A stretch of 64,000 bases of DNA from assembly GCA_907163375.1 (NCBI GenBank), contig CAJQUW010010360.1:1-64000 (forward strand), given 5' to 3'. A model generated the notes under the pieces. The model had not been told where the DNA came from and did not search any database. It was given only the letters and a program-made list of their open reading frames with translations. Origin of the DNA: Prostheceraeus crozeri. Lineage: Eukaryota; Platyhelminthes; Polycladida; Euryleptidae. Each line of letters begins with the position of its first letter. Positions within the stretch are counted from its first letter, which is position 1. Below are positions 34,166 to 47,432 of the stretch, piece after piece. Both the position numbers and the translations under genes were made by a program.

Positions 34166-35795
34166 ATATTTTATCTTTTATTATGCACTTTATCTACATT
34201 TTGAAATGTTCACATGCGTATGCGTGTCGCTTGTATCACTGAGATTGTGAAGTTTGCGAAACCAGCAGTTGCATTTCATCCAATGGAACCAGCGGAATAA
34301 ATGAAAAATTTCAATTTTATATGGCTAATTGCACCTTCAGAGAAGCCGTAATTATCTGTATTTTCTAATGAAGTACATTTAATTTTTTGCACCTACTGCG
34401 AGTGTTTTGGCAATTTTGGTTCGCAAAAGGTTATTGAATTTTTTTAAGATTCGTAAAGAGCCAAGAAAAATGATAAAATTAGGAATTGCCAACCAATGCA
34501 ATGTATAATTTCTGGTACTATCCGTAGCTATCATCAGGCAGCAAGGGAGTGATTTTCAGAATGGAAATTTAAAATTCACATCAAGAAACATGTAAAGAAG
34601 ATATACAAAATATACAAAACTATGTTATTGAGATATAAAAGGAAGGGAAGAGCCAATATAGAGTTAAGCGGCAGGTAGTGCGATGTTACGCAGTACAAAT
34701 AGCATTAACAATAAATTACCTGAGTGGAAAGAAAGGAGAAAATAGAACGTGATTAAAAATCTGATTGCTTGGAAGTAATGGCGTTGCTGAAAGATGAGAT
34801 CGCTATGACTTTTGGGAAAGAATCCGCCTTGTTACACTTTTTTCTCCTAGTACTCTTTTGATCTCAATATAACAAGGCGGATTCTTTCCTCACCTCCTTA
34901 TGAAATGCAGAAATTTACGAATATCTGTCTTCAAGAATTTCATTGCGCACAATTAATGTAAACTGATTCAAGTTGCTAAAAGTTAAGTTGTTAAGCTCAG
35001 TCAGTAACTATTAGTTATTTGTCGCTGACTCAAAGGTTATTTCAAATTTGAAAATTTGCGAATGTGTGATGCAATTCTATATCTCAGATTGAATATCTGT
35101 GAATATTTGTACTAAGGATAGAGTGGTTGATATAATACTTGTGAGCAAAATTTGAAACCGATTTTTAAGACATAACATTTTCTTCACATCTTTGCTCTTC
35201 GATTGATGGTAATGCTTATACCTGTGACGATGGTATGCATTTTGTTTTGTTTGCTTTAGATCGATCAAAACGCTCCCGCCAATCCAATATTCAATTTGCT
35301 CTTTATTTAGAACAGAAGCACATTGATAGAATGGAATGAAGTTTGATGATGCATAGTTTGTAGATAATTGAATTGATTGTCGTCAAACAAATCGATCAAT
35401 AATATTCTGCAACCAATTTTCAGTTTCTTTAGCAAGCTGAAACATTAATAATTTGTAATTACTTAGGTCAACAAGTACGGAGGTATAGCTTACGGATGTA
35501 GCTGATTTCATATTGTATGCAATTGACACAAGTTCGCTGGTGGTCACAAAGAACCTTTTTCCCGTGCGCAGTTTTATACCTGTAGGCCTACTTGCGACTG
35601 CAAAACACCATATTTTACATTTTATGCTTTCTCTTGATGTAAACAACAGTTAATGTCGATCCTACAACGTTTTTTAGGTCGAGAATCATCGACTGTGCTG
35701 ATTTTTAAGCGATTGTTAAAATTGTTCTGTGGCCTTGCTCAACATTTACATAAAGCCTGCTTATGTATGTTCATTATAGACTGTTCGCTACAAAA
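34166..35795. other. PIBF1 upstream region; hairpin and hammerhead-like scrap
   Basis: No gene. A 20-bp inverted repeat GAAAGAATCCGCCTTGTTA (34815-34833) and its complement (34871-34889) forms a hairpin. On the minus strand near 34495-34545 are CTGATGA and GAAAT at hammerhead-like spacing, but stem II is poor. The PIBF1 promoter should lie in the last few hundred bases, but I see no clear TATA box. Confidence 0.45.
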
Positions 35796-36089
35796 ATGGA
35801 GAGTGGTCAAAGATCTCCGGCAGATGTTATGGATTCATCAGATTTTACCCTATCTTCAGCAACAGAACCTGACCTGAGCGATATCATTACGTCCCCTGAT
35901 TTCAGCGCCAAAAAGCTAACAAAACATATACTGCAGAGAAAGCAGATGGCTCACGATATGCAAGTCATGAAAATTGAACTAAATCAAAGGTCAATGGCAT
36001 TGGAGAACCTGAAAGCTGAATATGAATCCAAGCAAGATGACCTTCAAGAGAAAATAAGTGAATTACAACATCAGAAATCTTTACTACAG
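35796..36089 (+). CDS. PIBF1: PIBF1 (CEP90) exon 1 of 5 seen
   Basis: PIBF1/CEP90 is a coiled-coil protein of centriolar satellites and distal appendages that supports cilium formation. This exon encodes 98 residues starting MESGQRSPADVMDSS. A Ser/Asp-rich N-terminus is followed by LTKHILQRKQMAHDMQVMKI and ALENLKAEYESK, aligning with human [20 protein letters not shown] and DNLKVDYLTK. The start ATG fits the human N-terminal length; an in-frame upstream ATG (35763) is less likely. Donor GTGAGT at 36090, phase 0. Confidence 0.85.
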
Positions 36090-36409
36090 GTGAGTCAATC
36101 AATCAAAGGTTTATTCTTACTTGTGAATTATTTAACTCAAAAACTTTATTGGGTCACTGTTTTGTGGCCAAAGGCGAAGGTCGGTGACCCGTTAACTAAT
36201 TATATTTAAAGGAATCCGTCGATTTTGTTATTAAATTCAATAAATGAATTTTAACTTTGTTCATCATGTGGGATTTTTAAGAATGGGTGAGAAGGGTAAG
36301 TGCTCCACAAATAGAGTAGAATTCCATAGACTATCAACGGAAGGATATATGGAATAATGAATTGGCACTACTACTGCAACACAAATTACGTAAGATTCAT
36401 TGGAATACT

Positions 36410-37505
36410 TACTTCTTACTTCCTCGTTTTGCGTCTCTTCTTCCCGGTTCCATGGCTGGACGTAGATGCGATGACCCGTTTCCATCTCGAACGATCTAGA
36501 GCAATGTCTTCCGACACCTCCAGAGACTCCAGATCTTCATGGATACAGGCTTGCCAAGTCTTCTTAGGTCTTCCAGGTGGACGGCAACCATCGACTGACA
36601 AGTTGTAGACTTCATTGATGACGTCACCATTGGCTCTTCTTAGGTGGCCAAACCAGCGCAGACGTCTTTGCCGCGGACGAACTGGAAGTTCGGGCAAGCC
36701 ACAGTGTCCCGCTACTTCTTCGCTTGTAACTTTGTCTTTCAACCTGACCTTTGCCATATACTTCAGCATTCGTCTGTCAGTACTTCTCAGAAGTTCAACC
36801 AGCCTTAGGCTGAGGGGCCACGTTTCTTCGTCGTAGATGAGAACTGATCTTACACACATCTCATACACATGGGCTCTACACTTCAATGGGATGCCTTTGT
36901 TGGTAAGAAGACTGGCCAATTCTCTCCATTTCGTCCATGAAGCCGCGATGCGAGTCCGAACCGCTCCTTCTGCGCTTGCCTCTGAGTCCACGACATCTCC
37001 GAGGTAACAAAAATCTTGGACCTCTTGTAGGACGATCCCATTCACATTAAGTGAATCATCCTCAGGCGAGTTGGGAACATCCGCGCACTTCGGACATCGG
37101 AAGCCTGTTATTCCTTGAAATGATCGCAATCGGGAGCACTTTCTGTGACACCACAATTTGCAGGAAACACAAAAGCTGTTAAAACCAGATCATCGGCGTA
37201 CAGCAACTCTCATGGGCCGGATCCTCGACAATCTTTGGACGCTTCCTCCATCACTGCAATGAACAGCAAGGGGCTAAGCGCTGACCCTTGGTGTACTCCC
37301 ATGCCGACGTCCAGTTCCTCCGACAGACCAAACTTTGTCACGATTTGCGTTCTTGAACTCCAATACATGGACATTACAACCGAAACCAATCTCTCAGGAA
37401 CTCCTTGTCTGCGCAATGCCCATTCGATGATTTCTCTAGGGACTCAGTCGAAAGCCTTTTCGAGATCGACGAACACATGGTAGAGCTTCTTCTTCTTCTT
37501 CTATA
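36410..37505 (-). mobile_element. 5'-truncated LINE fragment in PIBF1 intron 1
   Basis: Minus strand: KLYHVFVDLEKAFD, VPERLVSVVMSMYW, GVHQGSALSPLLFIAVMEE (RT), then a zinc segment CKLWCHRKCSRL and FRCPKC, DFCYLGDVVDSEASAEGAV, CVRSVLIYDEETWPL and RQRRLRWFGHLRR. It is the same LINE group as the nested copy at 32.0-32.9 kb but retains more RT. It is cut off upstream in the middle of the RT, typical of 5' truncation. The catalytic YADD segment appears partly deleted. The tail near 36410 is AGTAAGTATTCC. Confidence 0.82.
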
Positions 37506-37620
37506 ATACCTTCGGTGGTATCTGAGAAAACATAACTTTTGTAAACGAACCCTGATAACGCACCTACCCCCAGAAATTTGAAACAAATGTGTCATCTCAA
37601 AAGGTAGAATTAATAATTAA

Positions 37621-40600
37621 CGCCCAAACGCAGGATTTCCTGCGTACAGAGAAAATGTAGTCCAGTTACTATAATTTATTTCTAAATGTAGTTTTTTCTA
37701 GTTGGTGTTGTTGCGATGTCAGTTGGAAGCAATTATATACATCACCTTGTAGATTTCACGATTGTTGTTGATTACATACATCTATTTCAGTCCATGCATC
37801 CATGAGGAAAAATATATAGCGCTATAAAACTTTCTATAGAGCACAGTAGTCATCCAATTTGTACATAAACTTTACATCGGTGATTTGTTTGTATGTCCCT
37901 TATACGAATAAATTACCTTGCGCATAACTTACAGCCATGGTATTGACACAGGACTAAGTTTAGTACCAAAGCAGGATTTCCTGCGTGTGGGCAGATACGT
38001 ACATTCACATAGCAAATCAGTAGTCATTGTTTTTCTACAACTGCTGTCTAAAAATATTTGTCAAGTACTCAATTGATGAGAAATGATTCTGAAAAGATAT
38101 CTTGAGCATAAAAAGGATTCCATCATGGATATTTTCTGCATAGTCTCGGTCATGGAGTAGTGATGACCCTACGCTGATTTGTGAATAAAGTTTTTGTTTT
38201 AGTGACAGCGAATTTGAATTCATGATATCGAATTTGAACACGTGATATCGATTCATGCGGCAATATTTTGCAATTCGACATGGTATCAAGGCAGAAGAAG
38301 AAGTAAGTAAAATTGGTGATGCATTCAAATACATGTAATGCTACTATACATTTTTAGCAATGGGTCGAAACTCACGGTTGGCTATGCACACTTTTCTAGG
38401 GCTCTCTACACATGAACGTGTTGAGCATTCTTGCATAGTGTAAACTTACTTGGCTATACAATATTCATAATTTCAAACACATCAGCCTATCTCAAGCAGG
38501 CATGTACGATACAAGGGCCCCGCCTACTTCTATTCTGCACTTCACTTTGTTCTTCAAAATATCAAGCAAAGTAAAATCTGTAACAAATTTGAATATTCGT
38601 TGCAATATCTCTTTGCAATTTTTTATCACAATTCGCAATTTTGTTGTGTTGCTTACCATTTAATGCCATCGTGTGTTCTGTCAAACATCGTTTTCGTATT
38701 TGCAATAGAGACGCGCGCAAAAATTTTTCGCAAAAAGAATGTACAAAGCGAAATTGAACTAACTGTCCTGGTAGACTGTGGCAGACAACGTAGCCTCCAA
38801 GCTACATAAGCTTACGCTGATATCCCTATTTGCGAAACATATTTATTATGAAGGCCCACGCTACTGCAAACTGGCAAGTAATATGATGTCATCTTCATTC
38901 CAGGCTTACAGTAGATGAAGCGATCGAGTTTTTGACAGCGGATATTGAGAATGAAAACATCGAAGACGTTCAGATAGCAATGGTTCCATCAATTGAAAAT
39001 CCACAAACTCTGTCCGACGAAGATTCTGACAATGACGATGATTTCGAATCTCAGCTGAGCCACCTTCCAGGACGTCTATTGAGATCAGAATGCTCTGTCC
39101 AAGTGACCACCTCTGATGGCAAATGTCATGACGATCAGAATGCAGATGATATTCAAGATGACGATGATCCCGATGTGGTTGACGATGCTGCAACTTCTAG
39201 TCGCAACCCTACTTCTGAGAAGGTCCGAAGGAGGAAGCATGACAGAAAATGGTCCCAAGTGCAGAAGCATACTAGATTCTCGCCTGCTTTTACCACTAGC
39301 GTCGAAGCAGAGGATCTTACTGAGTATCATGCGATTAGATCAGGAATAAACAGTCCAGTTGATGCCTTCAACGCGTATGTCACGGATGATTTCTATAAAT
39401 TGGTAATCCAGGAAAGTAACTTATATGCAACACAGAACCATCGACAGCTTAGCTTAGATTCTGATGAACTCCATGTTTTTCTAGGTACATGTCTATTATC
39501 TGGCTACCATAGGCTTCCAGATAGACGAATGTATTGGTCTGAAGACAAGGATGTACACTGTGATCTCATTTCTCAAGCGATCTCTCGAAATCGATTTGAT
39601 GAGATAATGAAAAATCTGCACTTCGCCAATAACATGCAGATAGATGATGACCCTCTCTATAAAGTTCGTCCGATATTTGACATCCTCAATTCCCGCTCAA
39701 AAATTGCTCCTATCGACACGAATGTTTCGATTGACGAGACCATGATCGAGTATTTTGGTCATCATGGATGCAAACAGCGAATACAAGGAAAGCCGATTCG
39801 GTCAGGATATAAAGCATGGAATCTAGCTACTTCAAGTGGTCGTCTAATCCATACCGAACTATATTGTGGCAAGAAGACAAAACTCGATGATTACGGCCTT
39901 GGCCATGGAGGAAATGTTGTCATCGACCTACTCCAGAAATCTCAAGTTCGGTCCGGAGTCAAAGTGCACTTTGACAACTATTTCACGACCTTTTCACTAA
40001 TTGAGAGGCTGACGGAAATGGGCGTTGGCGCAGTTGGAACAATTCAAGACAAATATCTAGGAAATGCGCCTGTTCCAGATAAAAAGGCCTTCGCAAAAAA
40101 CGACAGAGGTGAATACCTTTCCTGCAAAACAAAGGATATGCTCCTGGTGTGATGGAATGATAACCGACCAGTCACTACTGTGACTAACTATGTTCCTTTA
40201 CACCCAGTGACCAAAGTGAGGCGATACTCATCTGTACATCGTCGAGCTGTCCATGTTGAAATGCCCGGTCCACTACAAGCTTACAATCAATACATGGGCG
40301 GTGTTGATCTTTTCGATCAAAGTTTCAAAAACTACAAAGTTCGCATTCGGTCAAAAAAGTGGTGGTGGCCTTTGTTTACTTTCTCAACGCTTCAGCGATA
40401 AATGCATGGAGACTGTATATATCTCTGAAAGGCCAGATGCTTTTGCTTGAATTCCTACGCTCAGTTTCCTCCCAACTGATTCGTTGCCACGGAACAACAC
40501 ATAGAAGAGGGCGCAGTTCCATCATTTCATCTGCTGCCGATGTTGTCAGGCGTGATGGCCGTGATCACTGGCCGATCGACTCAAATATACTCAATGGTGT

Positions 40601-41092
40601 CTGCCCAATTTGCAGAAGAAGAACCAAGATAAGATGTGAAAAATGTGATACTGCCCTGCATATTTCGTGTTTTAAAATTTACCATTGTCGATAGTGACAT
40701 GATAAACAAAAATTTGACTGTTATGATTTGGTTCAGTGCATAGTTTCATGAAATATTGCATATTGCCTATACGCTGTGCCCACTGTGCATGTACACACAC
40801 GCACAATATACTGTGTATGCACTTGAATAAGATGTTTTTTTCTGCCTGATTGTTTCCTGGGATATCATAGACATACTGCACTAGCAGTTTGCTTTTTATA
40901 CGTTCCCTTATATGAACTAATAATTTTGAGAGGAATATACATGTATCTGCCCACACGCAGGAAATCCTGCGTGTCGATACCGGCGAAACTAAAAATGCTA
41001 TCATATTGAAACTTTAACATGACTTTAGCATAGTCCTTAAAGTAGATTTCCGAGATTTTCAACACAATATGACGAGTAAAAAAATTTGGGCG
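37621..41092 (+). mobile_element. piggyBac transposon, TTAA target, 3.47 kb
   Basis: TTAA flanks at 37617-37620 and 41093-41096. Termini are CGCCCAAA and TTTGGGCG. Subterminal inverted blocks share GCAGGATTTCCTGCGTG and GGGCAGATACGTACAT: left at 37630-37645 and 37971-38003, right at about 40939-40976. The transposase is inside on the plus strand. It sits in PIBF1 intron 1 in the same orientation as the gene. Confidence 0.92.
38914..40694 (+). pseudogene. piggyBac transposase, two lesions
   Basis: Starts MKRSSFLTADIENENIED at 38914. An acidic N-terminus is followed by the DDE_Tnp_1_7-type core: FLGTCLLSGYHRLPDRRMYW, RNRFDEIMKNLHF, VSIDETMIEYFG, HFDNYFTTFSL and MGGVDLFDQ, so all three catalytic Asp positions are present. 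The C-terminus has the Cys-rich domain CPICRRRTKIRCEKCDTALHI with CFKIYH. The frame is broken by one TGA at 40150-40152 (just before WNDNRPV) and one frameshift near 40375-40400 (before FVYFLNASAINAWRLY). Few lesions and well-kept TIRs suggest a fairly young copy, now non-autonomous. Confidence 0.9.
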
Positions 41093-42981
41093 TTAATGGG
41101 TTAAGGCTAGATATTGTTTCATTTTTCACTTTCGTAAACAAGGCAAAGGAAGTATACACTAGTGTATTTGATACACAGATAAAGGGTTTTATGCTAACAC
41201 GAATCTCCTAGAAATGTTTGAGAGTACAAATTACGTCGACCGATTTGAACCCTTAGTAAAATTTGAAATCGATTTTTTGAGACACCACATTTTCTTTCTT
41301 GACATTTTCGTTCTTCGATTGATAGTAACGCTTGTACATAGGCCTCCAGACTCACAATACCATCCCGTTTTAAAGTTTAGGATCGAAAAACATCTATGTA
41401 TTTTCTTGTATTTATTCTGAACATGAAAAACAATCCATTCCATGTATTTGATGAAAAGAATTGTAGAAGCTAGGAACAATTGTTGAAACTTTTTGGTCAA
41501 CAGTGAAAGGTAATCAAACTTCTATCTAAAGAAGAAAGGAATCTAGTCTAAACTGCTCTTTTATCTTTCTCTACTCAGGGGGTTTCAGAAGCTCTGATGA
41601 GTTAAGCCTTCTCCTCAGGAGAGAGCGCGTGTTGGCTCATTGACACACTGCGGTGTGAACTGGTGTATAAATAGGGGAACAGCAATTGCTTGTAAAAAAG
41701 GGATGCATCTGACCGCTTCTTAGTAACCAAAAGAAAAACGAAGACAAGTAAAAAGTCCCTTTCTTTCTCATCCAATACGACCGTGTCTTGGAGCAGCGAA
41801 TGATTTTTATTACGCTGCACTGCCACAGTGCATAATAACAAAAGTGGCAAGAACACAAATACGGTTTTGGTTGAAACATAAGCGAAAGTCACTTTATGCA
41901 GAAGTTAAGATCCAGTTATCCTGAAAAAATAGTTAAATTAATAATACAGAAATCTCCCGCTTTAGCGGATTGACTTCCGAGAACTGCCCCTCTTAACCGT
42001 AGGGTTTTTCATGTATTGCAAATGTTTCTTGATTTTTCTCCCGCTTAAGCGGATTTAAAAGTACTAATGATGATAATCTAACCATTCTGCCAGTAGAATT
42101 GTTGAATTTCACAAGTATCGGAATTCAAACACAAAGTTTGAATATGAATTTGAATTTCAAGTTGGAAAATTCCATTTTGTTGAATTCGATCTCTATGAAA
42201 AGGTTGGCCCCTATCACAATGAAAAGCACCAAAAATTAACGTTGATCTTGTGCCACTGTTATGTTTAGTAAGTTTTCAACCTTTTGGTGCAATGTGTGCT
42301 TCCTTCATCGGCCAGCGCCTACAAAAAGGTGACCCATAGCATTTTTCGATCAATTCCATTAATGTCCACTTAGGCTATCTGGCTAATATGAAAAATAAAA
42401 GCTACTTCATGACCAACAAGGGAGAATCACTTCCGTATTACCATGGAATCTAACAGTTCTTTGTGCTTCTGAGCGTGACATTGAGCATGAGTTCTTTCTA
42501 CCAATTGCAATGATATTTCCTATATTTATCATGATCACTTAATGTAGCAGTCTTCCTCATAAACCTTGCAGGGCAATGGAATCACCTCACTTCATACTTC
42601 TCTGCATTCATAAATGTTGATTCCGATAATGGCAGTATCATATTCAGAAGTGCAATGTTTTTTTACAAAGAATAGTATAATCTCGTTAATACTACGGTTA
42701 TCAACATGTCATCTTTGGTGCTTAAGTGTAAGATCTGGAAATTATTTGTGTCGAATTGGCAAGTTACAGAAAATTACTTGAGAATTTGGAAATAGCTAAA
42801 ATAGAAATCCACTTCCAAGAAATCGAATTGTTATTTTTCACTGCATTTTTCAAGTGAAAGAGCCATTCAATGTGGCTTCCGCCAACTTCGAGTTGGCGCT
42901 GCAGGAGATTACGAAGCGCTCTCATAGCGTTTTGGCGTATTCCAGCAGGAATTTCTCTTATCTCTGTTCTTTGGTAGCATT

Positions 42982-43824
42982 CAGTGGCGGCCCGTCCATA
43001 TGGGCGCCTGGGGCGCAGCCCTCCATTAAAAATTATTTACATCAAAGAAAATTACACAGAACATTGCGCTGAAACGCAACTGATCTGATAGACTGAATTG
43101 AACTATCAATGGTTCAACCTGTATTGCTAAACACATTCGAAGCGTGGTTCAGTGACTCATTCAGACGTCACTCTCCCTCTCTTCTACCGGATGGGGCGCA
43201 CAATCTGTGCGCCTTGATTCATACATATTTTGCTGATCATACATCTGCATACATCGAAGATTTTTAGCAGCTTCGCACGCGTAAACAATGCATGGATGGG
43301 GCGCTCTCAAAAAGTCCCTCTGGCTCGCTTTCGTACATTCTGATTAGGTAACGCCGCGCGTGCGTTGGGAAGTCAGATTCTGGTCAAACTTATGTTATTC
43401 TGATGCGTGTATACAAGCCTTGGACTGGTGAAGCACTTTCAATCATAACTGTGTCTCACTGTGTCGACTGAGAATGAATCAGATTGCATATCTTTTAATG
43501 AATTGCTTTATCTTTGAATAAATGAAATTGATAAATGAAGTCGTTTCTACATTTCATGCCGGTTTCTGTTATCAAATTCAAATTTTTTCTTTCTTTACTT
43601 AACTTGGAAGTGTTCGAGCGATGATTTTGTTTTTAAGTAGGCTTCCGAAAATAATGTCATTATGAAGGACCACAGTAGCATATTTGCAGTGAGGCTTATC
43701 ATGTCATAAACAGGCATTTACATAGGCGCACATGAAATATAGCAGAGACCGTAGTAGATGATGGGCTAAGATGAAGACGTTTGTATTGCTCCCCACATGA
43801 GCAGGACTGCACGAGCCGCCACTG
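42982..43824. mobile_element. hAT-type MITE, 843 bp, 8-bp TSD
   Basis: Termini CAGTGGCGGCCCGT and ACGAGCCGCCACTG are inverted repeats. The flanks are a perfect 8-bp duplicate GTAGCATT (42974-42981 and 43825-43832). Both CAGTGGCGG ends and 8-bp duplications are typical of hAT elements. It contains no transposase. The flanking sequence reads as an open, GC-richer frame (FNVASANFELALQEITKRSH before, GHLLGPC-like after), so the target may itself be an unrecognised coding relic. Confidence 0.88.
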
Positions 43825-44905
43825 GTAGCATTGCTAGTCCCATCGAGTGGGCATCTACTTGGGCCTTGTGTGGTGACGGAAATGGGGCGCGGATCACATG
43901 CTTACAGTCTAAGGCGCTTCGCAAATTCTCTCCAAACCGTCGTTATGCGACTGTGTGTGTCCATCAAATGGGCCAAAAATGGCGATCAAATGTCTGCTCT
44001 TTGCAAGTGAATGATTAAGCAATGAGAACCAATGTTAACACTCACACTTAAAACGCTAACGAGATGCTGACGTGTGAATATACTCGATTCATGATGATAT
44101 ATTTTCCATAGAAAGATGATGACATTTGACATAGGAAGCTGCAATCGTTTGAAAACGATGACTGCACAGTGCATAGAGATGACTGATGATGTCACATTGA
44201 ATAACGCTTATTGAAAATTGCAATTTCAAAGACAGAAAATTGCAATTGTTAAACATCAACACTACTTCAGTACCATTGTTTTTACGTTTGTAGCTTTCTA
44301 TTGGACTAAATTTCTCTTTTGATGACTGATTGATTTTAACGTGTGCTTTTATATTTAAACCACTGACGAAGAAGACATTGTCTTTGAAATTGCAATTTGG
44401 TATGTTACTCGTAAATAAAGGATGATAGAATGAAGCGAAGTTCTTCGAATTGCCTCAATATGTTACGATTCATGAAACTGAAAAGTTTGCATTTGATTTT
44501 ATGTAAACTAAATGAATAGCTATTTCCGGGTTCTTACATGCTTTTCCGTAACTTACCCATTCGACAGAAAATAATTTCCCGATCTTATACTTGAGCACCA
44601 AAACATCATGTTGATAACTGCAGTATTAACGAAATCATAGCTATTATTTCTAACCTTTACACTTCTTCTGAATCACCCTGTATCAACCTCTACTGTACTT
44701 CAAGTGGGCTTATTCTTCATCTCATATTTTCACTGTACTTGAGATTGATTGAAACTATTGAATTGCTGGAAAATATTTTTACGATTTCTGGTAGCCCAAA
44801 ACAAGGCATGTACATGTGCATGTCAACCCTTTGTTTCAAAGATTCGTGTGTCACACGTATTCGTTACATATTATTCTCTAAACAATCGCACTTCTGTCTT
44901 TGTAG

Positions 44906-45661
44906 AAAAAGTTGGAATCAGAAGTACAAATGTATCGTACGGAGACTAAACGACGTCAGGATAACACGAAGCGTGAATTCGAAGCTGCTCTCTTGAAGCA
45001 GATGCAGTTGGAGGAGGCCAACAATCGTCTCATTCACAAGACGTCGGAATTGAAGCGACAGCTCAACCTCGAATCCCTTCATCTTTCTGAAGAAGAGTAT
45101 GAGGAACTTCGAGCGAAGCCAGAGCGGGAGATCAGTGTTCATGACTTCGTTGCAATGAGATTTTACGAAGTGATTCTACCAGTGGAGCGAGAACTCGTCG
45201 ATTTCCGACGCCGTTTGACAGAAATCGAAGAGGAAAAGCGTCTTCTAGCCGAAGAACGTGCAGATTTAGCCGATGGCTACACGAGAGAGCGAGAATTGCA
45301 TCACACACTACAGGAAGAATACCAGAAGACTCTGTTGGCACTCTCAGACACCAAAGCTTTGGTTCAGCATGGAAATTACAAGATCGAAAACTTTGACCAA
45401 GTTCGAGATGAAAGAGAACATTATGAAGCGAATTATAGTGATCTTCAAGAACGTCATGCTCATCTTGAAGTTGATCATGAGAACGTGCTGAAGGAGAGAG
45501 ACGAATTGTTAAGGGACATGGCCTCAGCGAAGCAGACGATCAGTCTTTTAACTCAAGACAAAGATTATCTGACGAAGGAAAACAACGAATTCTCTTTGAG
45601 AAATAGACATGAAGAGGACAGAATTCAGCAATTAACACGTCAGCTTGAAGAAGCCAAAGAG
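44906..45661 (+). CDS. PIBF1: PIBF1 exon 2
   Basis: Acceptor TTTGTAG before 44906 and donor GTAATG at 45662; 252 codons, phase 0 on both sides. Long coiled coil. Landmarks shared with human PIBF1: LKQMQLEEANNRL (LRQKQLEETNLQL), MRFYEVILPVERE (VRFYELVNPLRKE), LALSDTKALVQHGNYKIENF (LALADTKQLIQQGDYRQENY) and RHEEDRIQQLTRQLEEAK. High conservation of these blocks makes the identification firm. Confidence 0.92.
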
Positions 45662-46484
45662 GTAATGACACATTTATTGCCTTCCTTTTTATCACGAAGT
45701 TGATCTTTGATGATTTCCCCCAGACTAAGAAAAATCTTCATTATTGACAGTTGTGAAACACCATCCATACCCGTTATGGTCTGTATGCTTTCGCCGTGTA
45801 ATTTTTTTCCTTATCTGTATATTTAATTCAAAGAGAAGTTTACAAATAATTCCATAACGTCAATTTTTTTGTCAATTCACTCAATTTAGCAGGTGACATG
45901 AATTTTCGCTGACGTTGCAGATCTACAAAATTATCATTCTACTGTTTACAATATATTAGTAGATTAAAGTAACAGAATATTATATTGCGTTATTGAAATT
46001 GTACCACACCAACCGAACAAGAACAAGACTCGCTTATTTGACTGTGATGCACTCATCACAATTGAACAAATGCAAAAATTATTGACGGTTCTTAATTAAT
46101 CAGCAGTAAAAATCAAGAAATTCATAGTAATTGAAGAGTGATCTTATTCTACTTTGTCTATAGACTTTCCTCCATGACTTTTGATCGATATGTAAGATTG
46201 ATAAGATCCTTCTCAAGAAGATTACCTAATTTATTATAATCCGAACATATCCCTATAAATAGAACGAGTTAACTTTAGATCTTGTGGATAAATCTTTATT
46301 TGCACTCCTAGTCATCTTCTGCTGAGGAACATATGCGATGTATAGGCTGACCCACCCTGCCGTGTAGAAAAAGCCTGCTGCATAGGAGTTATGCAGTAAT
46401 AGCGTGGCTTGAATGCAGGGAGTGAATGGGGGATCCATTCATTTTTTGGATGGAAATTCATCGGAAATATTTCTTCCTTTCCAG
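45662..46484. other. PIBF1 intron 2
   Basis: 823-bp intron without recognised elements; acceptor CTTTCCAG at 46477-46484. Confidence 0.85.
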
Positions 46485-47075
46485 GCTCGGGAAACGCTGT
46501 ACGAGAAGTATGTTCGTTCTCGGGATGAATACAAATCTCAATACGAAGGTCGTCTTCATGATGAGCTTGAACAGCTGCGATTACGAACAGACACAGAATT
46601 GGATCGCCTGAAAACAAATACAAAGGAAATGTATGAACGAGAAAATCGCAGCCTTCGAGAACAACGCGATGAAGCGTTCTTGGAGAGAGATCGTGCCGAA
46701 AGTCGATTCAAGGAAGCAACTGCCAAGTTCGAAAATTTACAACGTGATCTCTCCAGTGTTCAATCATGCGCAGATACACGGGTAGCAGAACTATTAGGTG
46801 ATGTCAAACTGAAAGCCTTTGAGCTGGAGAGGGCGAATCTCATGATTGAGGAACTGAGGGGGAAATTGAGAGAACTGGAGCTGAATTATGAGAAAGTGCA
46901 AGTGAAATTGGAAGCTGTGACGAAAGAATATTATTGCCTGGAATCAGAGAGCGGTCAGAAGTTAGCGGAACTTGAGACCAAGGCGGAAGAGCAGAAAGCC
47001 AAACTGGAATCATACGAGGCTGTGGAGAGTGAACTCGATCATGTTGTGATGGAAGCTGCGGAGAAATGTGAGGAG
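46485..47075 (+). CDS. PIBF1: PIBF1 exon 3
   Basis: 197 codons, phase 0, donor GTAAGC at 47076. Starts ARETLYEKYVRSRDEYKSQY, matching human [20 protein letters not shown], and continues LHDELEQLRLRTDTELDRL and MYERENRSLREQRDEA. It ends ESELDHVVMEAAEKCEE. All coiled coil. Confidence 0.93.
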
Positions 47076-47432
47076 GTAAGCCCACTTCTAGAAATGCAGA
47101 GATATCTATTCTCCTTCGTCAATAATCAGAAAGTTTTCTTACAAACCTAGAAGTCATGAATACGCAGTGCGTGTAGGTGCACCGGATTGTCGATATGTAA
47201 TGTCATCCAGATGTACATGAAGTAGCCAGTGAGGCGTTATTGTCATATACATCATAAGCTGTAAAATCGGAATTTCAAATGCTGGTATTTATCATTGTTC
47301 TATTCATGCTGTTCATACTATATGCTCGGTAAATGCAAATTACCAGCAATTGAATTGGTCCGACGAAAATATGGAACCCATTCCTTTGTTAGAAAAATGA
47401 ATTCCAGCAAATAATGGGCTAGAGTTATCCAT

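Larger units (their letters stand above)
36090..44905. other. PIBF1 intron 1, rich in transposons
   Basis: An 8.8-kb intron, GT at 36090 and AG at 44904-44905. It holds a LINE fragment, a piggyBac and a hAT MITE (listed separately). In 41097-42973 I see no gene; two copies of TCTCCCGCTTTAGCGGATT-like sequence (41951 and 42037), each containing a palindromic CCGCTT(A)AGCGG core, are the only structure. In 43833-44905 nothing is recognised. Confidence 0.8.

Noticed and set aside
34495-34545. Hammerhead ribozyme upstream of PIBF1
   Set aside because: CTGATGA and GAAAT are present on the minus strand, but stem II has a mismatch in a short helix and stem I is weak; no PLE coding sequence is attached.
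41640-41680. TATA-box promoter (GTATAAATAGGGG)
   Set aside because: A good TATA-like string, but no transcript, initiator or reading frame follows it; intronic AT-rich DNA yields such strings by chance.
41602-41892. 96- and 80-codon minus-strand frames
   Set aside because: Overlapping frames without motifs; they look like chance openings in intron 1 of PIBF1.
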